Source: Kineosporia rhizophila (GTDB taxonomy: Bacteria > Actinomycetota > Actinomycetes > Actinomycetales > Kineosporiaceae). From it: a stretch of 64,000 nucleotides of DNA. This document shows, piece after piece, positions 41,190-49,162 of this stretch (its first letter is position 1; the number at the start of each line of letters is the position of its first letter). Under the pieces are notes generated by a model. That model saw nothing but the letters and a program-made list of their open reading frames with translations, did not search any database and had not been told where the DNA came from. The translations under genes and the position numbers were made by a program. Where the stretch lies: contig NZ_JAJSOH010000014.1 of assembly GCF_021277265.1 (NCBI RefSeq), forward strand, positions 150,580 through 214,579, read 5' to 3'.

Positions 41190-41486
41190 CTAGCAGTCCT
41201 CGGCGGCGTACAGGTCGCAGTCGAGCTCGGCGCCCGTCCCGGTGCTGCTCGTGTCCTCCAGCAGGCCACTGTCGCTGACCTGGTCGAACAGGGCGGCCGC
41301 GCCGAGGAAGAACAGCAACAGGGTCAGGACCCAGATGACCACGGTGCCCAGGATCAGGCCGACCACGACGGCCCCCACGGTCTGCCAGAACGACAACGGT
41401 TCACGGGTGCGGCGCTGCATCGGACGGCCGTGCTGGGGCTGGGGGTGGTGGGGCTGGTCCTGCTGCCAGTTGTTCGGGTAGCTCAC
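41190..41486 (-). CDS. Small single-pass membrane protein
   Basis: A 98-residue protein. A Gln/Pro/His-rich N-terminus (VSYPNNWQQDQPHHPQPQHGRPMQRR) is followed by one long hydrophobic helix (FWQTVGAVVVGLILGTVVIWVLTLLLFFLGAAALF) and an acidic, cysteine-containing tail (ELDCDLYAAEDC). The GTG at 41486 has GAGGAG about 5 nt upstream. Family not recognised; the N-terminus resembles cytoplasmic linkers of small actinobacterial membrane proteins. Its stop abuts the convergent reductase gene. Confidence 0.7.
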   Translation of the reverse strand: MSYPNNWQQDQPHHPQPQHGRPMQRRTREPLSFWQTVGAVVVGLILGTVVIWVLTLLLFFLGAAALFDQVSDSGLLEDTSSTGTGAELDCDLYAAEDC

Positions 41487-41658
41487 TTCGCTCCTCGGGG
41501 GATCGCCAGGGTCACTGGGACGAAGTGTGCTACCCGGAGGTAAGCAGGCGCAGGCGTTTGCGTGATCGCCGGGGCCCACGTCGGTTCGGGTGAACCGCCG
41601 GGCCGCCGGTGGTACCCCGTCTCAAGTCGTCCTGACCCATCGTCGATGACACCGCACG

Positions 41659-44352
41659 ATGACTGGGATGAGTGATTCTCCGCAGGCCGACCACGTGGAA
41701 CGCCGTTCGCGGCTGCGTGGCCGGTGGGTCGCTCAGCTGGCGGTGCTGGGGGCCCTGGTGGCCGCCGTCACCGTCCTGCAGCAGCGGCTCGCCGGATACC
41801 CGTGGCACCGGCTCTCCGAGGACCTGGGCGCGATCGGGCCCGGGCCCCTGGCCCTGGCCGTGCTCGCGACTGCCGCCTCGTACTCGATCATGGTGTCGTA
41901 CGACGCGCTGGCCCTGAACTACGTCGAGCACGCGATGCCGTTGCGGCGCTACGCCGCGGCCTCGTTCGTGGCCACCGCCTTCGGCAACACCCTGGGGGCC
42001 TCGGCCCTGGTCGGGGCCGCGCTGCGGGCCCGGGTGTACTCCGCCTGGGGGTTGCCCGCCTTCGCGATCACCCGGGTCACCGGGTTCAACCTGGTCACCC
42101 TCAGCCTGGGCAGTTCGGTGCTGATCGCGGTGGGCCTGATCTGGTCGCCCGACGCGGTGCTGGCCTGGCTGCCGTTCGGCCGGGTGGTCTCCGCGTTGCT
42201 GGCCGCGGCCCTGCTCGGCGGGGTGGTCGCCTACCTGGCCTGGTGCGGCCGGGGCCGGCAGCCGGTGATGGTGAAGAACTGGCGGATCGACCGGCCGACC
42301 CGGACGATGGCCACCACCCAGCTCGCCGTCTCGGTGGTCGAGTGGCTGACCATGGCGGCAGTGCTCTACGTGCTGCTGCCTGAGGGGCACGGGCTCGGGT
42401 TCGCCGCCTTCTCCGTACTTTTCGTGCTGGCCACCACCCTGGGCCTGATCAGCAACGTGCCCGGCGGGCTCGGGGTGGTCGAGGCCGTGCTGGTGGTGGC
42501 GCTGGCCGACAACACCCCCGAGACCGGCCTGGTCACCGCGCTGATCGCCTATCGCCTGGTCTACTACCTGGTGCCGCTGGGCGTGGCGGCGGTGGTGCTG
42601 GCCGTGCTGGAGGCCCGGCGCAGCCCCGACCGGGCGACCGCGCTCGCCCGGGTCGCCGACATCCTCACCCCCTCGTTCATGGCGTTGCTGCTGATCGTGC
42701 TGGGCGCCCTGATGATCATCACCGGCCAGGTACCGGGCGGGCCCGGAACCATCATCAGTTCCTTCACCACCAGCCTGGCCGGGGTGGGGGTGCTGGTCCT
42801 GGCCCGCGGCCTGCACCGCCGGCTGCGCGGGGCCTGGGCCCTGACCGTGGTCGCTCTGCTGGTCTTCGCGGCCACCCACGCCACCCTGCTCGCCGTCTTC
42901 GCAGTCGCCCTGGCCGTGCTGCTGGTGCTGGCCCGGCCCGCGTTCCGGCGCAGCACCTCGATCCTGGCCGACCCGCGCGGCTGGGCCTGGCCGATGGCGG
43001 TCACCGGGATCGCGGTGGCGCTGGTCTGGTGGCACAACGACCGGCTGGCCGAGGCCAACGGCGACCGGCCGCTGGCCGCCACCGTCACCGGTGACGGGTC
43101 CGGGGCCGCCCGGCTGGTGCTGCTGCTGTTCGTGGTGGCCCTGATCTTCGCCGGGATCCGGTTGCAGCGGCCCACGGCCGGCCCGCCCACCGCCACCGAG
43201 GACGACCTGGAGCGGGCCGTCCCGGTGATGGCCCGGGCCAGTCACGGCAACGCCAGCCTGATCTGGACCGGCGACAAGCGGGTGCTGTTCTCGGCCGAGG
43301 GCAACGCCCTGCTGATGTACCGGGTGGCCGGCCGCAGCTGGGTGGTGATGGGCGACCCGGTGGGCGAGGAGTCCGAGTTCGACGAGCTGATCTGGAAGTT
43401 CCTGGACCTGTGCAACAGCCGCACCGGGCGGCCGGTGTTCTACTGCGTGCGCGAGGACCTGGCCGACCTGTACCGCGAGCACGGCCTGCTGCTGAACAAG
43501 CTCGGCGAGGAGGCGATGATCCCGCTCGGCGACTTCAGCATGACCGGTTCCAAGCGGGCCAAGCTGCGCAGCGAGTGCCGGGCGAGTACCAAGGCCGGGG
43601 TCACCATCGAGGTGCTCCAGGGGGAGGCGCTGCAGGCGGTGATGCCGCAGCTGCGCGAGGTTTCGGACCTCTGGCTGACCAAGCACAACACCAAGGAGAA
43701 GTCCTTCTCGCTGGGTGCCTTCGAGGAGGAGTACATCGCCCGGTTCCCGGTCGCGGTGGCCCGGATCGAGGACGAGGTGGTGGCCTTCGCCTCGCTGTGG
43801 GCCAGCGGCGCCCGGCACGAGGTCAAGGTCGACCTGATGCGCCGGCGTCAGGAGGCGCCCCGCACGGTGATGACCCACCTGTTCGTGGAGTCGATGAACT
43901 GGTCGAAGGAGAACGGCTACGAGACGTTCAACATCGGCATGGCCCCGCTGTACGGGCTGAACATCGACGGCACGGGCTCGTTCTGGGAGCGGATGGGCAG
44001 TCTGCTGTGGACCCACGGCGAGCACTTCTACAACTTCCAGGGCCTGCGTCAGTTCAAGGAGCGGTTCTCCCCGGTGTGGGAAACCCGTTACGTGGCATCG
44101 TTCGGCGGGCCCGCCCTGCCGGTGATCATGATCGACGTGGCGATCCTGGTGGCCGGCGGGCTGCGCGGCATGGTGCCGCACCTGCACCGGATCCCCAGCG
44201 GGATCCCCTCGCCCTCACGCCAGAAGCAGCCGGTGGCGGTCGGCGCCGGAGGATCGACCGACGAGGCGGTGGCCGCAGTTCCGGCCCCGCGTGAAGGGAA
44301 CGCGGCGGATGCCGAGAGTGGGAACACTGCCAAGAGTGGACGTCCGGGGTGA
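41659..44352 (+). CDS. mprF: Bifunctional phosphatidylglycerol lysyltransferase/flippase MprF
   Basis: An 897-residue membrane protein. Residues about 20-500 hold roughly fourteen helices forming the flippase (MPLRRYAAASFVATAFGNTLGASALVGAALRARVYSAWGL, SNVPGGLGVVEAVLVVAL). The C-terminal cytosolic part (about 520-860) is the DUF2156 aminoacyl-transferase: LIWTGDKRVLFSAEGNALLMYRVAGRSWVVMGDPVGEESEFDEL, YREHGLLLNKLGEEAMIPL, TAFNIGMAPL-like segment and FYNFQGLRQFKERFSPVWETRYVA. It transfers an amino acid from tRNA to phosphatidylglycerol and flips the product, lowering surface charge. Amino acid specificity cannot be read. An alpha/beta hydrolase gene overlaps its last 44 nt. Confidence 0.93.
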   Translation: MTGMSDSPQADHVERRSRLRGRWVAQLAVLGALVAAVTVLQQRLAGYPWHRLSEDLGAIGPGPLALAVLATAASYSIMVSYDALALNYVEHAMPLRRYAAASFVATAFGNTLGASALVGAALRARVYSAWGLPAFAITRVTGFNLVTLSLGSSVLIAVGLIWSPDAVLAWLPFGRVVSALLAAALLGGVVAYLAWCGRGRQPVMVKNWRIDRPTRTMATTQLAVSVVEWLTMAAVLYVLLPEGHGLGFAAFSVLFVLATTLGLISNVPGGLGVVEAVLVVALADNTPETGLVTALIAYRLVYYLVPLGVAAVVLAVLEARRSPDRATALARVADILTPSFMALLLIVLGALMIITGQVPGGPGTIISSFTTSLAGVGVLVLARGLHRRLRGAWALTVVALLVFAATHATLLAVFAVALAVLLVLARPAFRRSTSILADPRGWAWPMAVTGIAVALVWWHNDRLAEANGDRPLAATVTGDGSGAARLVLLLFVVALIFAGIRLQRPTAGPPTATEDDLERAVPVMARASHGNASLIWTGDKRVLFSAEGNALLMYRVAGRSWVVMGDPVGEESEFDELIWKFLDLCNSRTGRPVFYCVREDLADLYREHGLLLNKLGEEAMIPLGDFSMTGSKRAKLRSECRASTKAGVTIEVLQGEALQAVMPQLREVSDLWLTKHNTKEKSFSLGAFEEEYIARFPVAVARIEDEVVAFASLWASGARHEVKVDLMRRRQEAPRTVMTHLFVESMNWSKENGYETFNIGMAPLYGLNIDGTGSFWERMGSLLWTHGEHFYNFQGLRQFKERFSPVWETRYVASFGGPALPVIMIDVAILVAGGLRGMVPHLHRIPSGIPSPSRQKQPVAVGAGGSTDEAVAAVPAPREGNAADAESGNTAKSGRPG

Positions 44353-45601
44353 CCTTTCGGTCGATCAGCAGGGGACGATCGTGGTGAGGGACGGGATCGG
44401 CAGGCTCACCCCGGCCCTCGCGAAAGTACTTTTCGGACGGCACGGGTTCGTGATCCAGCGACCGGTGTACCCCGACCGTGCCGAGACGTTCCCGCTGGCC
44501 GTGATGCGGACCGGCCCGCCCAGTGATCTGCCGGTGCTGTTCATCCCCGGTGGCCCGGGCATGGGGTCGGTGCTGCCCTACGTGGGTCTGCGCGCCACCG
44601 CCACCCAGCACGGCCTCGACGCCATCATGGTCGAGCACCGCGGAGTCGGCCTGTCCCGCAGAGACAATCGCGGCCGCGACTTACCCCTCGACGCCGTCAC
44701 TCTGGAGGCTGCCGCCGACGACCTGGCCGCCGTCGTCCAGGAATGTGGCGTGAAGTCGGTTGTGGCGTACGGAAGTTCCTACGGCAGTCACCAGGCCCAG
44801 GTATTCGCCGCCCGCCATCCGGAACTGGTGGCGGCGATGGTGCTGGACTCGCCCCTGCTCTCGGTCGAGGACGATCTGGCCATGGTGCGCGCGCACCGGC
44901 GCCGTCTGCTGTGGGACGGGGACGATCCCGCCCTGATCGCCGTGGCCTCCGCCGTGCAGGACCTGGCCGCCACCGGGATCTCGATGGCCGAGCTCAGTCA
45001 TGCCGTAGAGGTGGTCTATGAGTTCGCCGGGCCGCAGGTGCTGCTGCGCCTGCTGCGTGCGCGGCGGGCGGGGCGGCAGAAACAGCTCTGGCGCCAGGTG
45101 AGCCGACTGGGAGTGCGCCAGCTCGAGGGCCGGGGCGTGTCCGGTGTGATGGAGCCCGATCTGGTGGCCGGGATCGCCTACGGGCAGCTCGGTTTCGGTC
45201 TGCCGGTCGACGGTGAGCCGCTCGACCCCCAGTTGCACTTCGCCGAAGCAGCCGTGCGTCAGCCTGCCTTTCACGGGCAGCCGCTCGACCTGCCCACCCA
45301 ACTGGCCGCTTTCAATCGTCCATTGGTGGTGGTCTCCGGGGATCGCGACCTGCGCACGCCCCGCCCGATCGCCGAGCGGGCAGTGAGCCTGGCCCCCGAC
45401 GCCGTACTGGTGCCGCTGGTCAACATGGGCCACAGTGCGCTGGACGCGCATCAGTCGGCGGCCGTGCACATCGCGCACGCCCTGACCGTTGGTGCCGCCC
45501 ACGGATTGCCGGCCGAAGCCGGCCGACTGTCGGGGTTGCGGCGCCGGGGGGCCTCGCACTGGCTCGGACACGCCCTGAACGTGGCCACCCGGCTGCCTTG
45601 A
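44309..45601 (+). CDS. Alpha/beta-hydrolase overlapping mprF
   Basis: A 430-residue enzyme resembling proline iminopeptidase/tripeptidyl-peptidase hydrolases. Motifs: LPVLFIPGGPGMGSVLPYVGL (oxyanion), VEHRGVGLSRRD, nucleophile VVAYGSSYGSHQAQVFAARHPE, acid VVSGDRDLRTPRP and base VNMGHSALDAHQSA. There is no signal peptide, so the protein is probably cytosolic or membrane-associated. It overlaps mprF by 44 nt and must be translated with it. In Enterococcus a hydrolase (AhyD) removes amino acids from aminoacyl-phosphatidylglycerol, so a lipid-deaminoacylating role is attractive but unproven. ATG 44309 has AAGGGA upstream. Confidence 0.82.
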   Translation: MPRVGTLPRVDVRGDLSVDQQGTIVVRDGIGRLTPALAKVLFGRHGFVIQRPVYPDRAETFPLAVMRTGPPSDLPVLFIPGGPGMGSVLPYVGLRATATQHGLDAIMVEHRGVGLSRRDNRGRDLPLDAVTLEAAADDLAAVVQECGVKSVVAYGSSYGSHQAQVFAARHPELVAAMVLDSPLLSVEDDLAMVRAHRRRLLWDGDDPALIAVASAVQDLAATGISMAELSHAVEVVYEFAGPQVLLRLLRARRAGRQKQLWRQVSRLGVRQLEGRGVSGVMEPDLVAGIAYGQLGFGLPVDGEPLDPQLHFAEAAVRQPAFHGQPLDLPTQLAAFNRPLVVVSGDRDLRTPRPIAERAVSLAPDAVLVPLVNMGHSALDAHQSAAVHIAHALTVGAAHGLPAEAGRLSGLRRRGASHWLGHALNVATRLP

Positions 45602-45607
45602 CCAGCG

Positions 45608-46033
45608 TCAGTCGCGCTCCGGCTCGGCCGGTTCGGGGCGGTCCGTACGGGTGGCCCGAAGTGCCCAGAGCACCAGAAGCGGCTGGAAGAGCAGGCGTAC
45701 TGCGCGCTTGGTGTCGGTGTCCAGGCCGAAGCCGTCGCGGCCCTCGGTGAACTGGGCGATGTTGCCCGGGAAGACGGCCACGAAGAAGGCGGCGGCGATC
45801 TTGCCGACGGTGGCCCGGCTGGGCTGGCGCCAGGTGGCCAGCAGGGCGGCGCCCAGGCCGATCTCGACGGCGCCCGAGGCCAGCACCACGGCATCGGCGT
45901 CGGCCGGGAACCAGCTCGGCACCTGCGCCTGGAACTCGTCCCTGGCGAAGGTCAGGTGCGAGATGCCCGCGTAGGTGAGTGCGCCTCCCAGCGCCACCTG
46001 CGCGGCTGTCTTTCCCCAGGCTCGCCTGCCCAT
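45608..46033 (-). CDS. DoxX-like membrane protein
   Basis: A 141-residue protein with four helices of the DoxX family: QVALGGALTYAGISHLTFARDEFQAQVPSWFPADADAVVLASGAVEIGLGAALLATWRQPSRATVGKIAAAFFVAVFPGNIAQFTEGRDGFGLDTDTKRAVRLLFQPLLVLWAL. The AGISHL and the second-helix DAVVLASGAVEI are family marks. DoxX relatives are linked to quinone or thiol redox, function here unknown. ATG 46033 has GAGGAGG 4-5 nt upstream. Convergent with the alpha/beta-hydrolase gene, 6 nt apart. Confidence 0.82.
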   Translation of the reverse strand: MGRRAWGKTAAQVALGGALTYAGISHLTFARDEFQAQVPSWFPADADAVVLASGAVEIGLGAALLATWRQPSRATVGKIAAAFFVAVFPGNIAQFTEGRDGFGLDTDTKRAVRLLFQPLLVLWALRATRTDRPEPAEPERD

Positions 46034-46242
46034 GCGTCCTCCTCGGCCGGTGACCGGTCCACGCACGAATTGGCCGGACCGAACGTTCTGTGTCAGCTAG
46101 TTGACCAGGCAATCTCAACCGGCGCAAATGGTGACCCCGGTAGCCCCCTGACCAGCGCCGGACCGGTGAACCCGGGGGTGATCTTCCGGTCGGGAACGGC
46201 TGTTCCGGTCAGAAGCGGGCTCCGGGGAGCGCATACTGAGGT

Positions 46243-46479
46243 GTGAATTCTCGCCCTTCGCCAGCGCGACGTGTCCTGGCCGGCAGTCCGTTCGCACCGC
46301 CCACCCGGGTGCCTACCGCCTCCGAGCGCCTGGAGGACGGTGATCGCATCACGCACGACCGCTACGGTCTGGGCACGGTGGTGCGCATCATTGACGACCA
46401 TGAGGTCGTCTGCAACTTCAAGCACGACCTGGAGGGCACCTCCCGGGTCGTCTCCCACCTGAAGCTGACCAAGCTGTAG
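46243..46479 (+). CDS. Stand-alone UvrD/PcrA tudor-like small protein
   Basis: A 78-residue protein. Residues about 30-78 (LEDGDRITHDRYGLGTVVRIIDDHEVVCNFKHDLEGTSRVVSHLKLTKL) closely follow the pattern of the C-terminal tudor-like domain of UvrD/PcrA helicases, which contacts RNA polymerase; the remaining N-terminus is short and basic. Occurrence without a helicase is common in actinobacteria. Possible roles: RNA polymerase or nucleic-acid contact. The GTG start has TGAGGT directly upstream. Family call is by motif memory, moderate confidence. Confidence 0.65.
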   Translation: MNSRPSPARRVLAGSPFAPPTRVPTASERLEDGDRITHDRYGLGTVVRIIDDHEVVCNFKHDLEGTSRVVSHLKLTKL

Positions 46480-46518
46480 TTCGTGGTGGTGGCCCGCTGC
46501 ACGCCCCACCGTGGGCGT

Positions 46519-47088
46519 TCAGCGGGCCCGGACCACACCCAGCACCACCAGGAGGGGCCAGAGCGCCTGGGCCGCCGCGGCGGCCCGCTCGGCCAGACCC
46601 AGGGCACCTCCAGCCCACCCGAGGGTCAGGCCGAACCAGCTCACCAGGGCCAGCAGCACCGCTGTGGCGATCCGGGAAGCGACCGGTCGCAGCAGGGTGG
46701 CCGAATCCGGCCGGCTGCTGAACCAGGGCCACAGGGCCAGCGCAGCGAAGGCGGCTGTCGCGGCCGAGGTGTGCGCCGCCGAAGACCCGCCGCCCGCCGG
46801 CAGGGGGAAGGCCGCCACCAGCATCGTCGCCACGCCCCCGGCGCCGAGCAGCAGTCGTCCGGCCCGGGCGGCCTCGCTCAGGCAGTAGGCCGTGACGCAG
46901 TGCGCCACCCCCACCCCGATCAGGGCCAGCGTCATGATCCCGCGGTCCGTCGCCCCGAGCGCGGCCAGGTCGCTGATCGTGTCGTGCAGCGGATCGAAGC
47001 CCGGCGGCTGCCGCGACTCGGCCAGCAGCCAGCCGCCGATCAGCAGGACGGGCGCCGCGGCGGCGGAGACGACGGCGGGGGATCTCAC
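46519..47088 (-). CDS. DUF998-like six-helix membrane protein
   Basis: About 189 residues with six transmembrane segments. DUF998 hallmarks: ESRQPPGFDPLHDTISDLAALGATDRGIMTLALIGVGVAHCVTAYCL, and AHTSAATAAFAALALWPWF followed by the last two helices. The family has no known function. The start is uncertain: GTG 47088 is the first before the family region, while a TTG slightly upstream or the ATG at 47223 are alternatives. The gene faces the tudor-like gene (39-nt gap, containing a short 6-bp hairpin at 46501-46518). Confidence 0.75.
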   Translation of the reverse strand: MRSPAVVSAAAAPVLLIGGWLLAESRQPPGFDPLHDTISDLAALGATDRGIMTLALIGVGVAHCVTAYCLSEAARAGRLLLGAGGVATMLVAAFPLPAGGGSSAAHTSAATAAFAALALWPWFSSRPDSATLLRPVASRIATAVLLALVSWFGLTLGWAGGALGLAERAAAAAQALWPLLVVLGVVRAR

Positions 47089-47183
47089 CTGGCCACGGTA
47101 ACGCTCACCCAACCAGGTGGCAGAGTGTGACTTGATGCTGTCGCCTTGCGTCCGAACGCGGATTCCTGAATCCTGTCTGTAGT

Positions 47184-47293
47184 CCGAAGGGGAGTACCCG
47201 ACCTCACTTCGCCTCGTCGTCATTACGGGCCCGGCCTATCCGGGCCCCGGCGGGCAGCCACCGTTCACGGTGGCCCGGGGAGACCTTCATCCA
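47184..47293 (+). promoter_or_regulatory. yybP-ykoY manganese riboswitch
   Basis: Core consensus elements are visible: AAGGGGAGTACC at about 47187, CTCGTCGTCATTACGGG at about 47214, a GGGCAGCC...GGTGGCCC arm and GGGGAGACCTTCATCC at about 47277-47292. These match actinobacterial yybP-ykoY aptamers that sense Mn2+. The following CCAGC...GCTGG hairpin (about 47310-47330) is a likely expression platform. It lies just before the terC gene, a standard target of this riboswitch. Confidence 0.85.
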
Positions 47294-47343
47294 GCAGAGC
47301 CAGCCCGTGCGTACGGGTTCGGCTGGACGAAGGGTGTGCGTTT

Positions 47344-48354
47344 TTGGACGTCTCCATCTGGGCCTGGGTAGCGGTCATGGGCGCGGTCGGCGCCATGCTC
47401 GCCGTGGACCTGTTCCTGCACCGCGACAACCACGTGATCGGCTTCCGCGAGGCCGCCACCTGGTCGGCGATCTGGGTGGCCGCCGGCCTGGCCTTCGGTG
47501 CGGTGCTCTGGGTCTGGCAGGGCGGCGACGTGGCCGGTGAGTACTACGCCGGCTACCTGATCGAGAAGGCCCTCTCGATCGACAACGTGTTCGTCTTCGC
47601 CCTGATCTTCACGCATTTCGCGGTGCCCGACGCGTTCCAGCACAAGGTGCTGTTCTGGGGTGTGCTCAGCGCCCTGGTGCTGCGCTTCGCCTTCATCTTC
47701 GTCGGCGCCGAGCTGCTGGAGACCTTCTTCTGGACCGCCTACGTGTTCGGCGCGTTCCTGATCTACACCGGCTACAAGATGGCCTTCAACCACGGTGACC
47801 AGACCCCGCCCGACCGGAACCCGGTGGTCCGCCTGGTGCGCCGGGTGATCCCGACCGACCCGAACTACCACGGTGCCGCGTTCTTCACCCGGGTCGACGG
47901 AAAGCGCGTGGCCACGCTGCTGTTCGTGGTGCTGGTGGCGGTCGAGGCCACCGACATCATCTTCGCGGTCGACTCGGTGGCCGCCATCCTGGCCATCACC
48001 ACCAGCACCTTCATCGTCTGGACGGCCAACGCCTTCGCCATCCTGGGCCTGCGCAGCCTGTACTTCTGCCTGGCCGGGCTGCTGCGCCGGTTCGTGCACC
48101 TGCACTACGGCCTGGCCGTGCTGCTGGCCTTCGCCGGGGTGAAGCTGATCCTGTCCGAGACCCCGGTGGGCAAGCTGCCGATCCCGCTCACCCTCGGCGT
48201 GATCGTCGTGGTGATCACGGTCTCCATCGTCTGGAGCCTGCGCAGCACCCGCGACAACCCCGAAATTGAAGACGCTGGTGAGCCTTCCGACGAGGACGGC
48301 ACCGATGCAGTGGTCGGGTCGGGTGATTCGGACTCGGCGGTCTCGCACCGCTAG
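47344..48354 (+). CDS. terC: TerC/Alx-family membrane protein (Mn2+ exporter type)
   Basis: A 336-residue protein with about nine helices. Signatures: GEYYAGYLIEKALSIDNVFVFALIF, with the family's acidic DNVFV, and VEATDIIFAVDSVAAILAITTSTFIVWTANAFAILGLRSLYF with paired metal-binding aspartates. TerC/Alx proteins export Mn2+. A C-terminal acidic tail (EIEDAGEPSDEDGTD) is present. TTG 47344 is the start, with GAAGGG about 9 nt upstream. It is controlled by the yybP-ykoY riboswitch immediately upstream, which should raise expression when Mn2+ is abundant. Confidence 0.92.
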   Translation: MDVSIWAWVAVMGAVGAMLAVDLFLHRDNHVIGFREAATWSAIWVAAGLAFGAVLWVWQGGDVAGEYYAGYLIEKALSIDNVFVFALIFTHFAVPDAFQHKVLFWGVLSALVLRFAFIFVGAELLETFFWTAYVFGAFLIYTGYKMAFNHGDQTPPDRNPVVRLVRRVIPTDPNYHGAAFFTRVDGKRVATLLFVVLVAVEATDIIFAVDSVAAILAITTSTFIVWTANAFAILGLRSLYFCLAGLLRRFVHLHYGLAVLLAFAGVKLILSETPVGKLPIPLTLGVIVVVITVSIVWSLRSTRDNPEIEDAGEPSDEDGTDAVVGSGDSDSAVSHR

Positions 48355-48370
48355 TCCCGAGAAACTGCAA

Positions 48371-48403
48371 GCAGGGCGGCATCTGAGACAGATGCCGCCC
48401 TGC
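48371..48403. terminator. Intrinsic terminator after terC
   Basis: GCAGGGCGGCATCTG, loop AGA, CAGATGCCGCCCTGC: perfect 15-bp stem, located between the convergent terC and HD-domain genes and able to serve both. Confidence 0.88.
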
Positions 48404-48411
48404 TCGGCGGT

Positions 48412-49011
48412 TCAGGCCTCGTGCGGGTGCCGGCTCAGCTTGTCGGCCAGGCCGCCCTGCACCAGCCGGTGCGCGGCGGTCTGCGGCTTGCGCGCGGCCT
48501 GGTCGGTGACACAGGCGGTGAACTCCGGGCCGAGGGTCAGACGGGGATGCGCGGCCAGCACTTCCTGGACGAACTCGGCCGGCAGCACGTCGGGGCGGGC
48601 GCCGGAGATGTCCAGCCCGGTAGCGATCTCGAGAAGGTACCCCTCCTCGTCCATCGTCGGATCGACCGAGGGCCAGTTGTGCCGGATGATCACGTCGAGC
48701 GCGCGCTGCCGCCGTTCGGCCGGCCAGCCCGCCCCGGCCGTGAGGGCGACCGCGGCGTGCCCGCCGGCCTCCTCGTACGACAGCGAGACGTTGTCGAACT
48801 GCGGGGTGATGCCCAGATCGTGCAGCACGGCGCTGACGTAGAGCAGTTCGTGGTCGAAGCCGGTGCGGCCCTCGACCTGGGCGAAGGCCTCGGCCCACAG
48901 CCACGAGCGCACGCCGTGGTTCAGCAGGGCGGGGGAGTAGTACGCGGAGGCCAGTTCGAGGGCGGCCTGGGACGCGGGGGTGGCCGGGGGAGTGAAGTCA
49001 CGCAGATGCAC
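48412..49011 (-). CDS. HD-domain protein
   Basis: A 199-residue protein of the HD superfamily, metal-dependent phosphohydrolases or cyanamide-hydratase-like enzymes. Ligand residues are visible: LLNHGVRSWLWAEAF (first His), VSAVLHDLGITPQFD (HD pair) and IIRHNWPSVDPTMDEEGYLLEIATGLDISGARPDVL, with the last Asp in the expected place. The substrate is unknown; the layout is closest to small cyanamide-hydratase-like HD proteins. GTG 49011 has AGGA 7 nt upstream. Confidence 0.85.
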   Translation of the reverse strand: MHLRDFTPPATPASQAALELASAYYSPALLNHGVRSWLWAEAFAQVEGRTGFDHELLYVSAVLHDLGITPQFDNVSLSYEEAGGHAAVALTAGAGWPAERRQRALDVIIRHNWPSVDPTMDEEGYLLEIATGLDISGARPDVLPAEFVQEVLAAHPRLTLGPEFTACVTDQAARKPQTAAHRLVQGGLADKLSRHPHEA

Positions 49012-49080
49012 GGGGACATCCTGCCTGAACGCCCCGGCGGCGCGGAGCTCAAGTCCGGCCGGGATCCGCCCGTTAATTCC

Positions 49081-49106
49081 TTCAAGACGGGACCGGTCCG
49101 GCCGAA
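49081..49106 (+). promoter_or_regulatory. Candidate FliA-type promoter for the chvE-like/MCP operon
   Basis: TTCA (49081-49084), 16 nt, GCCGAA (49101-49106), one mismatch to the CTCA-N15-17-GCCGAA form I recall for motile actinomycetes. It predicts a start near 49113, 50 nt before the TTG at 49163. A second, weaker candidate (CTCA at 49048) has a poor -10. Confidence 0.45.
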
Positions 49107-49162
49107 GGGTTCAGTCGATCCGCGGTGTGAACCGGCCCGCGGCTGGTTGAGGGGGATCCACG

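Noticed and set aside
46501..46518. Hairpin ACGCCC/GGGCGT between the tudor-like and DUF998 genes as a terminator
   Set aside because: Only a 6-bp stem in very GC-rich DNA; such stems are expected by chance.
49048..49073. Second FliA-like candidate (CTCA-N16-GCCCGT) before the chvE-like gene
   Set aside because: The -35 fits but the -10 block has only the first three bases of GCCGAA, so the box at 49081-49106 is preferred.
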